Below, one piece after another: positions 49,901 through 56,669 of a DNA stretch of 56,669 nt. Made by a program: the position numbers and the translations under genes. The notes under the pieces were generated by a model. It made no database searches and had not been told where the DNA came from. It saw only the letters and a list, made by a program, of their open reading frames with translations. This DNA comes from an uncultured Lachnospiraceae bacterium (GTDB lineage: Bacteria; Bacillota; Clostridia; Lachnospirales; Lachnospiraceae): the NCBI GenBank assembly GCA_949840805.1, contig CATKXR010000027.1, positions 1 to 56,669 of the forward strand, in the 5' to 3' direction. Position 1 is the stretch's first letter, and each line of letters starts with the position of its first letter.

Positions 49901-50928
49901 TGTTTCGATAATTTTCGGTATTTTTCCTCGAAAGACCAGATATGTCCCATACCTTCCAGGCAGAGCGCCGCCTTTTCCACATAGCGGTCCCTTACGCCTT
50001 TCCTGTCTTCTGCACCGCCCTCCTCCTGCCCTTTTCGCTGGCAGATACAGGTCCGGATCTGAAACGGCTCCCTGCGTGTCTTATTATATTTTATAAAAAT
50101 TTTTTCGTTTTTTTCAAGCTCCCTGCGGTCCGCGCTCCAGAATACCAGATAGGAATTGGCATACAAATCAAAAAGACCGTCCTCACATACCGTATCAAAT
50201 CCTTCCCCTATATTCATCACATGATAGGGCGGATAATCATAAGCCGGCGTAACCCGGGTCAGATCGCCTTTTTTCGGCAGATATTCATCCGAATAGATAC
50301 TGACCGGCGTCCGGTAATCGGGCATGGGATAATAAAAACTCAGGAAGCCTTCTTCCTTTCCCTCCCCGCAAAGCAGCCGGACAAGGCGTTTCTTTGTCAA
50401 TTCCTTCTCTTCCCTCCTGCTGCCCGCCCAATACTTCATCCCCATGGCATTCGCCGCCGCTACAATCAGTACGCCGTCCTCCTTCAGCAAAGCCTTTGCC
50501 CCGTTAATCAGGTCCTCCCATTCCCCCTCCGGAGCACCCACTATCATCACATATTTATATTTTCTTCCCTGGCCTGCCATCCTGCGTCCATACTCTGCCA
50601 GGGACTCCTGCTCATATATGATATTGTCCGCGTCCGGATACCGGAGCCTCACGGTTTCCAACGCCATAGCATCTCTGTCCAGAACCGTAACCTTCTTGGC
50701 AGCATTCCGGTAAAATCCCGTCATCGCCCCATAATCCGCGCCGATCTGCAGGATCTCCTCCTCCGGATCGAAATCATACCATTCCAGAAGCAATTCCCTC
50801 TGCTCCGAAAGAGCATATAAATAATCCAAACGGGTATTTTTCTCCAGGGCCTGATGCAGATTGCCGTCATACGCCTTAAATAAAAGCTGGATTTCCTCGT
50901 CAATTTTTTTCATGTCTGGTTTCGTCAC
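46930..50928 (-). CDS. Multidomain methyltransferase-like / kinase-like / coiled-coil / GT2 / GT4 protein
   Basis: The 1332-residue protein has five parts. Residues about 40-210 form a SAM-methyltransferase-like fold (EEILQIGADYGAMTGFY; KYVMIVGAPEGEWEDL). Residues about 270-530 resemble a degenerate aminoglycoside/protein-kinase-like domain (NIDILLENI and CLDYEWVFLF in place of the catalytic loop and DFG). Residues about 540-610 are a coiled coil (ESELARARERIEQMK). Residues about 690-960 are a GT2 domain (VSIVIPVYNQIHYTYACLV, FLNNDTQV, YCEDSDLAFEVRKAG). Residues about 973-1332 are a GT4 domain (PLRYGAGVKGKVVEAIYNGA). The first three parts recall WbdD, the methyltransferase-kinase that caps polymannose O antigen. 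The start may be GTG 50928 or ATG 50913. It is downstream of wzt. Confidence 0.85.
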   Translation of the reverse strand: MTKPDMKKIDEEIQLLFKAYDGNLHQALEKNTRLDYLYALSEQRELLLEWYDFDPEEEILQIGADYGAMTGFYRNAAKKVTVLDRDAMALETVRLRYPDADNIIYEQESLAEYGRRMAGQGRKYKYVMIVGAPEGEWEDLINGAKALLKEDGVLIVAAANAMGMKYWAGSRREEKELTKKRLVRLLCGEGKEEGFLSFYYPMPDYRTPVSIYSDEYLPKKGDLTRVTPAYDYPPYHVMNIGEGFDTVCEDGLFDLYANSYLVFWSADRRELEKNEKIFIKYNKTRREPFQIRTCICQRKGQEEGGAEDRKGVRDRYVEKAALCLEGMGHIWSFEEKYRKLSKQYRAVKIVEPECQKDRNAVLFPYLKGMTWAEKAGQEISKGNLPLKALKAAMERLDDVDEEGRERFARTDEFLEIFGEGLEEAELTLLEEDMSNGISNIDILLENILATEEGDYCLDYEWVFLFPVPEHFVKYRVLYYFYEQYSSLMGQLGLRDVLAAFAVTSELEAVYKKMEASFQNYVHGENQKRYLGNYMVCSHGPVEIQQMESELARARERIEQMKIHTREKDVQIRKLTEVQRLTNNHVTNLEIMIGDLRREVGEMGKTLSYLNRHEALIFKAKRKLGEQVNKKYPPGSLERKRLKYKKEYVLHPIQSAKLYSTEEGKNLRDGDFHIGEIYRQYGKLRFKRQDKPKVSIVIPVYNQIHYTYACLVSILKYTKDVSYEVLIADDVSTDATSRLEDFAEGLVICRNKKNQGFLKNCNQAAKKARGEYIMFLNNDTQVTAGWLSSLVSLIESDPSVGMAGSKLVYPDGRLQEAGGIIWSDGSGWNYGRLDDPDKPEYNYVKDVDYISGAAILLPAWLWKQIGGFDTRFAPAYCEDSDLAFEVRKAGYRVVYQPLSKVVHFEGISNGTDVQGTGLKRYQVENSKKLKEKWAAEFAMQCENDGNPDPFRARERSMGKKIILVVDHYVPTYDRDAGSKTTFQYLKMFIKKGYVVKFLGDNFLHEEPYSTVLQQMGIEILYGAEYQVKIWDWLRDHGDDIAVAYLNRPHIASKYIDYILDNTDMKVIYYGHDLHFLREGREFQLTGDLQKREEAEYWKSVELSLMSKAAVSYYPSYVERDAIRAMDPTIYVKDITAYVFDQFKENLQEDFARRQGLLFVGGFAHPPNADAVLWFARDIYPLIRRNMEEAGEAAPEFIVVGSKVTEEIKALEQPGNGIVIRGFVSEEELSRLYGECRVVVVPLRYGAGVKGKVVEAIYNGAPIVTTSIGAEGIPVVEDVLLVEDDPERFAVAVAELYRDTEECRELCRRTQEYIRAHFSMDAAWKRIEEDFQHS

Positions 50929-51071
50929 CTTTGCTCTCTTTCCTTTATAAACAGTGATATACTTATCCTGCTCCTGTTTACCATCTGTTCCGTCATAGTC
51001 CTTTTTTTAATACTTAACTCTGGTACTGCCTTGCAGAAATTCCCGTACATTCAGCGTCCGCTCAGCGCCAG

Positions 51072-52565
51072 TTATTCCTGCAAGACAGTCCCCGCCGGAT
51101 GGTAAGCCGCTTCCACCTCTGATTCCATATCATAGACCCCCACCGTATTCTTGTTGGAAATCACCGTAATATTAGCCACATCATAAAGCCGGTGGTAAAC
51201 CGTGTGTTCTCCCTGCTCAAAGCCTGTGCAGCTCATGGAAAGAAGATATTCCCCGCCCTGCAGGGTCATCTTCTGCCGGAAATTCACCTCATACTCATCC
51301 CCTGCCTTCACCGGGCGGATGTCCGCCCCTTCAAACATGGTATTCGTGCCGGACAGCTCCACACCTTTCTTATCCTTGATCGTATAAGTAAAAATCGGCG
51401 CCGGAATATTCTCCCGGAAACGTATCCTTTCCCGGATCGTAAAATACTCCCCCTTCAGCAGCAGATTCGTCAGGTTCCCACGCTCGTCAAACATTCCCAT
51501 ATCATAGATTTCCGCCTTGCCGTTTCCGTACTCCGTCCGGTTGGGATTGATGGTAAGGTGGGTTTTCATCAGTTCTTTTGATGTTTTCCCCCTGGCCTCT
51601 TCCTGGCCTTCTGCTTTTACAGATGGATTTTCTCCATCCTTTCTCTCTTTTTCCTCCGTCCCATTTTCCCTTGCTTCTTTATCTTTTGTATTCTTATCCT
51701 TTCTAACATTTCCTCCCTCGCTTATTCCTCCGGAGAAATCATTCATCTCACTCAGCTCTACTTCCAGGTCGTCCATCTGATTTGCCAGAATCTTCTTATA
51801 TAGATCCACCATTCTTCCCGGAATGCCCTCTGCCACAAAATTCCCTTTATTCAGCAGCACCACCCGGTCACAGTACTTAATGACGCTGCCCATGTCATGA
51901 GTAACCATAAGGATTGTCGTGCCGTTCTGACGGATTTCCTCCATTCTCCGATAACATTTAGATTGAAAAAACACATCCCCCACAGACAACGCCTCATCCA
52001 CAATCAATATTTCCGGCTCTACATTGATGGCCAGCGCAAACGCCAGCCGGACAAACATACCGCTGGAATAGGTCTTTACAGGCTGATACACAAAATCTCC
52101 AATATCCGCAAAATCCAGGATATCCTGAAGCTTTGCATCCATCTCCTTACGGGAAAATCCCATCATAGTACCGTTCATATAGATGTTCTCAATCCCCGTG
52201 TAATCCATATTAAAGCCTGCGCCCAGCTCCAACAGGGCAGAAATCACCCCCTGCACCTTCACTTCCCCTGAGGTCGGCGTCAGCACACCGGTAATAATCT
52301 TCAAAATCGTTGATTTTCCCGAACCATTGGTGCCGATGATCCCCACCGTCTCCCCCTTCTTCACCTTAAAAGAAATCCCGTTTAACGCAAAAAAATCTTT
52401 GTGATAATTTTTATGGGACAGGCTTAAAGACTCTTTCAAACGGTCGATCGGTTTATCATACAGCCGGTATACCTTGCTTACCTCCTGCACCTGGATGGCA
52501 TACTCCACATTTTCTTCTAACGGCATGGTCTTCCTCACATTCTTTCCTGCATTCTTCGCTGCCAT
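51072..52565 (-). CDS. wzt: ABC transporter ATP-binding protein with C-terminal sugar-recognition-type domain (Wzt)
   Basis: Residues about 25-265 are an ABC ATPase of the polysaccharide/teichoic acid exporter type: GTNGSGKSTILKIITGVL (Walker A), TYSSGMFVRLAFALA (signature) and ILIVDEALSVGD (Walker B). A 75-residue charged linker (about 270-345) leads to a C-terminal beta-sandwich-like domain (about 350-497) that matches the position of the Wzt carbohydrate-binding domain in chain-end-recognising exporters. The membrane partner Wzm, normally adjacent, is absent here. It has its own promoter at 52611 and lies 143 bases before the multidomain gene. Confidence 0.9.
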   Translation of the reverse strand: MAAKNAGKNVRKTMPLEENVEYAIQVQEVSKVYRLYDKPIDRLKESLSLSHKNYHKDFFALNGISFKVKKGETVGIIGTNGSGKSTILKIITGVLTPTSGEVKVQGVISALLELGAGFNMDYTGIENIYMNGTMMGFSRKEMDAKLQDILDFADIGDFVYQPVKTYSSGMFVRLAFALAINVEPEILIVDEALSVGDVFFQSKCYRRMEEIRQNGTTILMVTHDMGSVIKYCDRVVLLNKGNFVAEGIPGRMVDLYKKILANQMDDLEVELSEMNDFSGGISEGGNVRKDKNTKDKEARENGTEEKERKDGENPSVKAEGQEEARGKTSKELMKTHLTINPNRTEYGNGKAEIYDMGMFDERGNLTNLLLKGEYFTIRERIRFRENIPAPIFTYTIKDKKGVELSGTNTMFEGADIRPVKAGDEYEVNFRQKMTLQGGEYLLSMSCTGFEQGEHTVYHRLYDVANITVISNKNTVGVYDMESEVEAAYHPAGTVLQE

Positions 52566-52610
52566 ACAGCCTTTTTCTGCTCATGATCTGTTTTTATCTG
52601 TTTTCCCTAA

Positions 52611-52639
52611 AGGATAGCACAAACCTTTGAGAGTTTCAA
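52611..52639 (-). promoter_or_regulatory. Promoter of wzt
   Basis: Minus-strand -35 TTGAAA (52639-52634), 17-base spacer and -10 TATCCT (52616-52611), with the start predicted about 40 bases before wzt. Confidence 0.5.
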
Positions 52640-52679
52640 CACCATAAGTGGGAAACTGTGAAAGTTGCAAATTCTTGAA

Positions 52680-52776
52680 TTACTGTTCACGGGGGATCGC
52701 GGAAGACCTGCCTGGTCGGTTTCCCGGGGTACGGGTAACCACCCAGGCTATGTTTCAACCGCCCCGTGAATCGTAA
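52680..52776. repeat. 97-base nested inverted-repeat element
   Basis: Outer arms TTAC-TG-TTCACGGGG (52680-52694) and CCCCGTGAA-TC-GTAA (52762-52776) enclose a middle stem GCCTGG/CCAGGC (52710-52715, 52743-52748) and an inner stem GGTTTCCCG/CGGGTAACC (52718-52726, 52732-52740). There is no ORF. It could be a small palindromic mobile element or a structured RNA. It lies between the divergent wzt and AAA-ATPase promoters. Confidence 0.5.
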
Positions 52777-52816
52777 CAATGAATACATATTTATTACCAG
52801 CTTTGATGCTAAAATA

Positions 52817-52845
52817 TTGAAATGTATCTGTAATCATTGTAAAAT
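52817..52845 (+). promoter_or_regulatory. Promoter of the AAA-ATPase-like gene
   Basis: Plus-strand -35 TTGAAA (52817-52822), 17-base spacer and -10 TAAAAT (52840-52845), about 45 bases before the start codon. Confidence 0.5.
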
Positions 52846-52890
52846 AACTACAAATAGCAACACCATCCCATTGCCAGAAAGGAGCATGTT

Positions 52891-54510
52891 ATGGGTATTT
52901 ATGTCAATCCGGATAACAAAGCATTCAAAGAAGCCAGCAACTCCATGATCTATGTGGATAAAAGTGAACTTATCGCCTACACAAATCGTGTTATAAATAC
53001 AAATCAGAAAAATATATGCGTCAGCCGCCCCCGCCGTTTCGGAAAATCCATGGCCGCTGACATGCTTGCAGCCTATTACAGCAAAGGGTGTAACTCTGCC
53101 AGACTTTTTACAGCCCGAAAGATAACCCATGATGAATCTTTTGGAACTCATCTGAACCAGCACAACGTTATTCGGCTGGACATTCAGCAATTTTTGTTCC
53201 ATGAATCCCATCTTGGCATTTTCCTTGACAAAATTCAGGAAGCGGTCATCAAAGAGCTCCATGCCGAATATAAAAACTGTTTTGAGACAGACCAATACGG
53301 ACTGCCTGGTGTTCTGAGGCAGATCTATGCTCACACAGGGAAAGGGTTCATTTTTATCATTGATGAATGGGATTGTGTTTTCCGCATTGCCAAAAATCAC
53401 AAAGAAATCCAAAAAAATTATTTGGATTTCCTACGCGGGCTTTTTAAAGGTTCCAATTATGTAGAGCTGGCTTATATGACAGGTATTCTTCCTATCAAAA
53501 AGTACGGGGAACACAAGGTGAATTCTGCCGAAGGCAGAAGAGAAGGCCCCCTGGGGGGATCGGCGATTAACATTTTTGATGAATATTCCATAATTGACCC
53601 TAAAAATCTATGGAAATACTTTGGATTTACAGTAGACGAGGTTCAAACACTCAGCAAACAATATGACGTAAATTACGCTGAGATTGAAAAATGGTATGAC
53701 GGATATCTTATAGGCAGCCATCATATCTATAATCCTAAATCTGTCGCTGATGTGCTGATGTGGAAAGAATTCCAGAGCTATTGGACCGGGACAGAAACCT
53801 ATGAAGCTTTAAAGGTTTATATTGACATGAATTATGATGGGCTGAAAGAGGCGATTATCACAATGCTGGGGAACAGCCCCTGTCCCATCAACACCAGAAA
53901 ATTCCAAAATGACATGACCACCTTTTCTACAAAGGACGACATTCTTACGCTCCTTGTTCATCTTGGATACCTGACTTACAATAAAAAGGACCGCGCTGTC
54001 TCCATCCCTAACCTGGAGATCGCACAGGAATTCCTCAATGCTGTGGACGAACCAGGGTGGGGAGGTGTCATGCAAAGCATACGGCGTTCTGAAGCATTGC
54101 TGAAAGATACATGGGCATTGAATGGCAACGCTGTGGCAGATGGCATTGCAGCCATCCACAATGAAACCTCATCTATCCTGAAATACAATGATGAGCATTC
54201 CTTGTGTTGCACTCTTCTTATGGCATATTACAGTGCTAAGGCCTATTATATGAATCCAGTTATGGAAATGCCATCGGGGAAAGGATTTGCTGATGTGGTC
54301 TATCTTCCTAAAAGAAATATGGATCACCCGGCGCTTGTGGTAGAGCTTAAGTGGAATCAATCAGCCGGAGCTGCGATTAAGCAAATCAAAGAGAAGCAGT
54401 ATGCTTCCTGGATTCGGGAATATACAGGGGATATTCTTTTGGTTGGAATTCAATATAGTGTCAAGAATAAAACTCATACGTGTGTGATCGAGAGGTATTG
54501 GAAAGAGTGA
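52891..54510 (+). CDS. AAA-ATPase-like protein with C-terminal PD-(D/E)XK nuclease-type domain
   Basis: The 539-residue protein has YVDKSELIAYTN near 21, then CVSRPRRFGKSMAADMLAAY (Walker A-like P-loop, about 43-60) and FIFIIDEWDCVF (Walker B) near 155. This is the AAA-ATPase_like family paired with a C-terminal DUF1703-type domain; its PD-(D/E)XK core is seen as GKGFADVVYLP and ALVVELKWN (about 455-490). These proteins are common and multicopy in gut Firmicutes and Bacteroidota; function is unknown. A 15-residue insertion at about 209-223 (KVNSAEGRREGPLGG) splits the usual YGxxSAINxFDEY. The gene is opposite in direction to its neighbours. Confidence 0.85.
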   Translation: MGIYVNPDNKAFKEASNSMIYVDKSELIAYTNRVINTNQKNICVSRPRRFGKSMAADMLAAYYSKGCNSARLFTARKITHDESFGTHLNQHNVIRLDIQQFLFHESHLGIFLDKIQEAVIKELHAEYKNCFETDQYGLPGVLRQIYAHTGKGFIFIIDEWDCVFRIAKNHKEIQKNYLDFLRGLFKGSNYVELAYMTGILPIKKYGEHKVNSAEGRREGPLGGSAINIFDEYSIIDPKNLWKYFGFTVDEVQTLSKQYDVNYAEIEKWYDGYLIGSHHIYNPKSVADVLMWKEFQSYWTGTETYEALKVYIDMNYDGLKEAIITMLGNSPCPINTRKFQNDMTTFSTKDDILTLLVHLGYLTYNKKDRAVSIPNLEIAQEFLNAVDEPGWGGVMQSIRRSEALLKDTWALNGNAVADGIAAIHNETSSILKYNDEHSLCCTLLMAYYSAKAYYMNPVMEMPSGKGFADVVYLPKRNMDHPALVVELKWNQSAGAAIKQIKEKQYASWIREYTGDILLVGIQYSVKNKTHTCVIERYWKE

Positions 54511-54539
54511 GTCCTCTTTTCCAGAATCAGTCTTTATTC

Positions 54540-54580
54540 GCCCCATCAGGCCATCAGGCATGATGGGGCTTTTCTATTTT
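54540..54580 (+). terminator. Intrinsic terminator after the AAA-ATPase-like gene
   Basis: GCCCCATCA (54540-54548) pairs with TGATGGGGC (54561-54569), followed by TTTTCTATTTTTT. Confidence 0.88.
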
Positions 54581-54741
54581 TTAAACTTTGAGATGTAGGG
54601 TTGACCTAAAGGTTTCGCCTAGAAAGCGAGGGTTTTAACCTCAGTATACAGACAATAAAAATATAATTAACTTGTAAAAAGCCTCCAAAACAGAAGACAT
54701 ATTCTTAATGAGGAGGATCTATTTGCATATCAGTACTATTT

Positions 54742-55926
54742 TTATTTTCTTTCTCTAATTTCTTTTTTCTTACTTATCATAAGATAGTTCCCAAAGATAG
54801 CTGAAAATATGGTAAGGGCAATCGCAAAATAATTACCATAAAACCAATTAATAAATTGGGGAGAAATATTTTTACCTGCTATTGTCCCATCGCCTTCCAT
54901 TATAGTAACATAACCATTCATGTATCCCATCTGCTCCTCTGGAAATTCAAATTTCAAATTCGCTCTTGATTCATTTATCTCAAAATTTTTAGAATGTATA
55001 AATACTTCCTGTCCATTAACCTTATATTCTATAGGATTTGCTGTTGTATAGCATAATAATGTCCCATCACTATGTTTAAGATTGAATGCCTTTATTCCCC
55101 TCATTACTATTTCTTGATTATTTTCAATTTTGGACTCGAAAGCAAGAGTTACAGGAATTGTATTATGCACTGGATTATCCGGTTCTTTATCACATATTAT
55201 ATAAGACAATTTGTAATCCATAAAAGTAATATATTTTTTTGTATCATATATAGAAATTTCATCCGTTACTTCATATGTTACTTCACCATTTTCGTTTGTT
55301 CCCCCAACAGTTTTTATTTTGATTATCAAAAAATCATTTAATCCAAGTATATTCATAAATCCCGTCATTTTCAGAGAACCATCATCTATATGTATTTGAT
55401 TTTCAAAACATTGATCCTCTATCCTAAAAGAAGTTAAACTCACAGAATCTTCCTCAATTGATGATGTTTTAAATAACGAAACAGCTAATGAATAAGGCAT
55501 TCCCTCCCAAAAATACACAGCCGAATCCTTTTGAGATCGTGGACTAAACCCAATAATATATGCTGTCTCACAAAAATCTTTTTCACTATTATAATTAACC
55601 TCATACCTATCCTCAACATTAAGGGAAGTATCATCTTCTTGATCCCAATCACAAATACAAAGTTCACCAGAATCACTTTTAAATTCAATTAATAAATAGC
55701 ATAGCTGGTTCTCTTCAATATTGTCTGTGTCAAAATCCATCATCATTCCAGAATCTGAATCCGCAAAAAAACCTGTCCCGTCAATAGTCACAGAATTTGC
55801 ATTAACAAAATTATAGGTTATATTATTTTCAGGCCTAGTCACCCTAAAAAAGATATAAATAAATCCCATAGATATCCCAATCCATATACTGATATAAAAT
55901 ATTTGATATAAAAATCTTTTTATCAT
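54742..55926 (-). CDS. Membrane protein of unknown function, AT-rich gene
   Basis: The 394-residue protein has one N-terminal membrane segment (about 7-28), a large acidic extracytoplasmic domain rich in Asp, Glu, Asn and Tyr, and a C-terminal segment (about 362-383, NYFAIALTIFSAIFGNYLMI) followed by the basic tail SKKKEIRERK. I recognise no enzyme motif. Codon use is strongly AT-biased compared with neighbours, suggesting recent acquisition. It stands between the AAA-ATPase-like gene and the wecB-type gene and interrupts the polysaccharide region. Confidence 0.65.
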   Translation of the reverse strand: MIKRFLYQIFYISIWIGISMGFIYIFFRVTRPENNITYNFVNANSVTIDGTGFFADSDSGMMMDFDTDNIEENQLCYLLIEFKSDSGELCICDWDQEDDTSLNVEDRYEVNYNSEKDFCETAYIIGFSPRSQKDSAVYFWEGMPYSLAVSLFKTSSIEEDSVSLTSFRIEDQCFENQIHIDDGSLKMTGFMNILGLNDFLIIKIKTVGGTNENGEVTYEVTDEISIYDTKKYITFMDYKLSYIICDKEPDNPVHNTIPVTLAFESKIENNQEIVMRGIKAFNLKHSDGTLLCYTTANPIEYKVNGQEVFIHSKNFEINESRANLKFEFPEEQMGYMNGYVTIMEGDGTIAGKNISPQFINWFYGNYFAIALTIFSAIFGNYLMISKKKEIRERK

Positions 55927-56091
55927 ATAATTCCTCTTATATCTTTCCGCTCATAAATGGCTCCACACTTTACCTGAAATACTCAATTTTCCAAATGATT
56001 TTCATATCATACACTCTAATATTAAAAATTTCCCGTTCTTCCTGCACGCCTTTTCCATAAAAAAATCTCAGAATATGGATTTAGCTTATTA

Positions 56092-56669
56092 TCAATTTTT
56101 TTCCACAGGATCAAATTCCTCATAACACCCATACTCGATCACATCCGCAATTCTCACACTTGCCCGGCCGTCTCCATAAGGATTGGAGGCATGAGCCATT
56201 TTCTCCCACTCCGCCCGGTTATTCAAAAGCCTGGTAAATGCCTCATAAATCACATTCTCTTCTGTCCCCACAAGCTTAAGGGTTCCCGCCTCTATTCCCT
56301 CCGGCCTCTCCGTTGTATCCCTCATCACCAGCACAGGCTTTCCCATGCTGGGAGCTTCCTCCTGGATACCTCCGGAATCCGTAAGGATCAGATAAGCCCT
56401 TGCCAAAAAATTGTGAAAGTCCAGCACATCCAGCGGCTCGATAAGATGAATATGAGGGTTGCCTTCCCCAAATACGGACCTTGCCGTCTCCCGGACAAGG
56501 GGGTTTAAATGAATCGGATAGATTGCTTTCACGTCCCTGTGCTCATCCAGAACCCTTTTAATTGCCCTGAACATGTGCTTCATAGGCTCCCCGAGATTCT
56601 CTCTCCGATGGGCTGTTATGAGGATCAATCGGCTGTTTGCACTCCATACAAGCTCCGGATGAGTATAAT
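56092..56669 (-). CDS. wecB: UDP-N-acetylglucosamine 2-epimerase (C-terminal part, runs off the window)
   Basis: The frame remains open to the window edge; the residues before the apparent TTG at 56628 (YTHPELVWSANSR) are also WecB-like, so the true start lies outside. ILITAHRRENLGEPM, YPIHLNPLVRETARSVFG, LILTDSGGIQEEAPSMGKPV and VMRDTTERPEGIEAGTLKLV are the signature segments, with the His-Arg-Arg-Glu and Asp-Ser-Gly-Gly active-site motifs. It interconverts UDP-GlcNAc and UDP-ManNAc in the cytosol for wall polysaccharide or teichoic acid linkage units. About 190 C-terminal residues are present. Confidence 0.93.
   Translation of the reverse strand, partial: YTHPELVWSANSRLILITAHRRENLGEPMKHMFRAIKRVLDEHRDVKAIYPIHLNPLVRETARSVFGEGNPHIHLIEPLDVLDFHNFLARAYLILTDSGGIQEEAPSMGKPVLVMRDTTERPEGIEAGTLKLVGTEENVIYEAFTRLLNNRAEWEKMAHASNPYGDGRASVRIADVIEYGCYEEFDPVEKN

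Noticed and set aside
1..56669. CRISPR arrays, rRNA, tRNA, integrase or transposase genes
   Set aside because: None could be recognised in either strand.

Overview
The window looks like a chromosomal segment from a Gram-positive anaerobe of the Clostridia, most likely Lachnospiraceae. Ribosome binding sites are strong and purine-rich, promoters are sigma-A-like, and the gene mix is typical: STM4011-4015-type cluster, citrate lyase, SipW/TasA pair, AAA-ATPase-like/PD-(D/E)XK protein, LoaP-type NusG paralogs. Base composition looks balanced, except for a clearly AT-rich patch at 54.6-56.1 kb. I saw no rRNA, tRNA, CRISPR array, integrase or transposase. The organism call is inference from content, not from a database match.

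Left part (1-9 kb, minus strand): a surface-polysaccharide locus led by two tandem LoaP/NusG-like antiterminators. These are followed by a membrane nucleotide-sugar 4,6-dehydratase, a PIG-L deacetylase, a formyltransferase, a fused phosphoglycosyl transferase/sugar reductase and a GT4 glycosyltransferase. The set fits synthesis of a UDP-QuiNAc-type priming sugar with deacetylation and N-formylation. Just upstream (8743-8994) two nearly identical inverted repeats flank about 180 bp that carry promoter-like sequences on both strands. This has the form of an invertible promoter (phase-variation switch) feeding an antiterminator-controlled capsule locus.

Middle (9-31.7 kb): a lone membrane protein; a five-gene operon (two esterases, ATP-grasp enzyme, cyclophilin, GNAT); a small island with a LexA-like operator, zinc ribbon, sigma-like protein, SipW-type signal peptidase and TasA-like fibre protein; a permease; asparagine synthetase B with an Uma2 pseudogene behind it; the STM4015-4014-4013-4012-4011 cluster (two radical SAM enzymes, a sulfatase-like hydrolase, an ATP-grasp protein and a leucine-rich protein; the last radical SAM enzyme is fused to a HAD phosphatase); and a LysR-controlled citrate fermentation set (citD, citE, citF, CitMHS transporter).

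Right part (31.7-56.7 kb, mostly minus strand): a second polysaccharide region. It holds the complete GDP-D-glycero-alpha-D-manno-heptose pathway (gmhA, gmhB, hddA, hddC) and the CDP-3,6-dideoxyhexose pathway up to the RfbH step (rfbF, rfbG, rfbH). It also holds three large polytopic membrane proteins, LicD and a GT2 bactoprenol-type glycosyltransferase. Past an azlCD pair come a 1332-residue methyltransferase/kinase-like/coiled-coil/GT2/GT4 protein and a Wzt ATPase with a C-terminal carbohydrate-binding-type domain, but no Wzm permease in view. The end of the window has an AAA-ATPase-like gene with a palindromic in-frame insertion, an AT-rich orphan membrane protein and the C-terminal part of a UDP-GlcNAc 2-epimerase. 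Together the right-hand genes suggest an ABC-exported glycan built from heptose and dideoxyhexose units whose end may be capped and recognised by Wzt.
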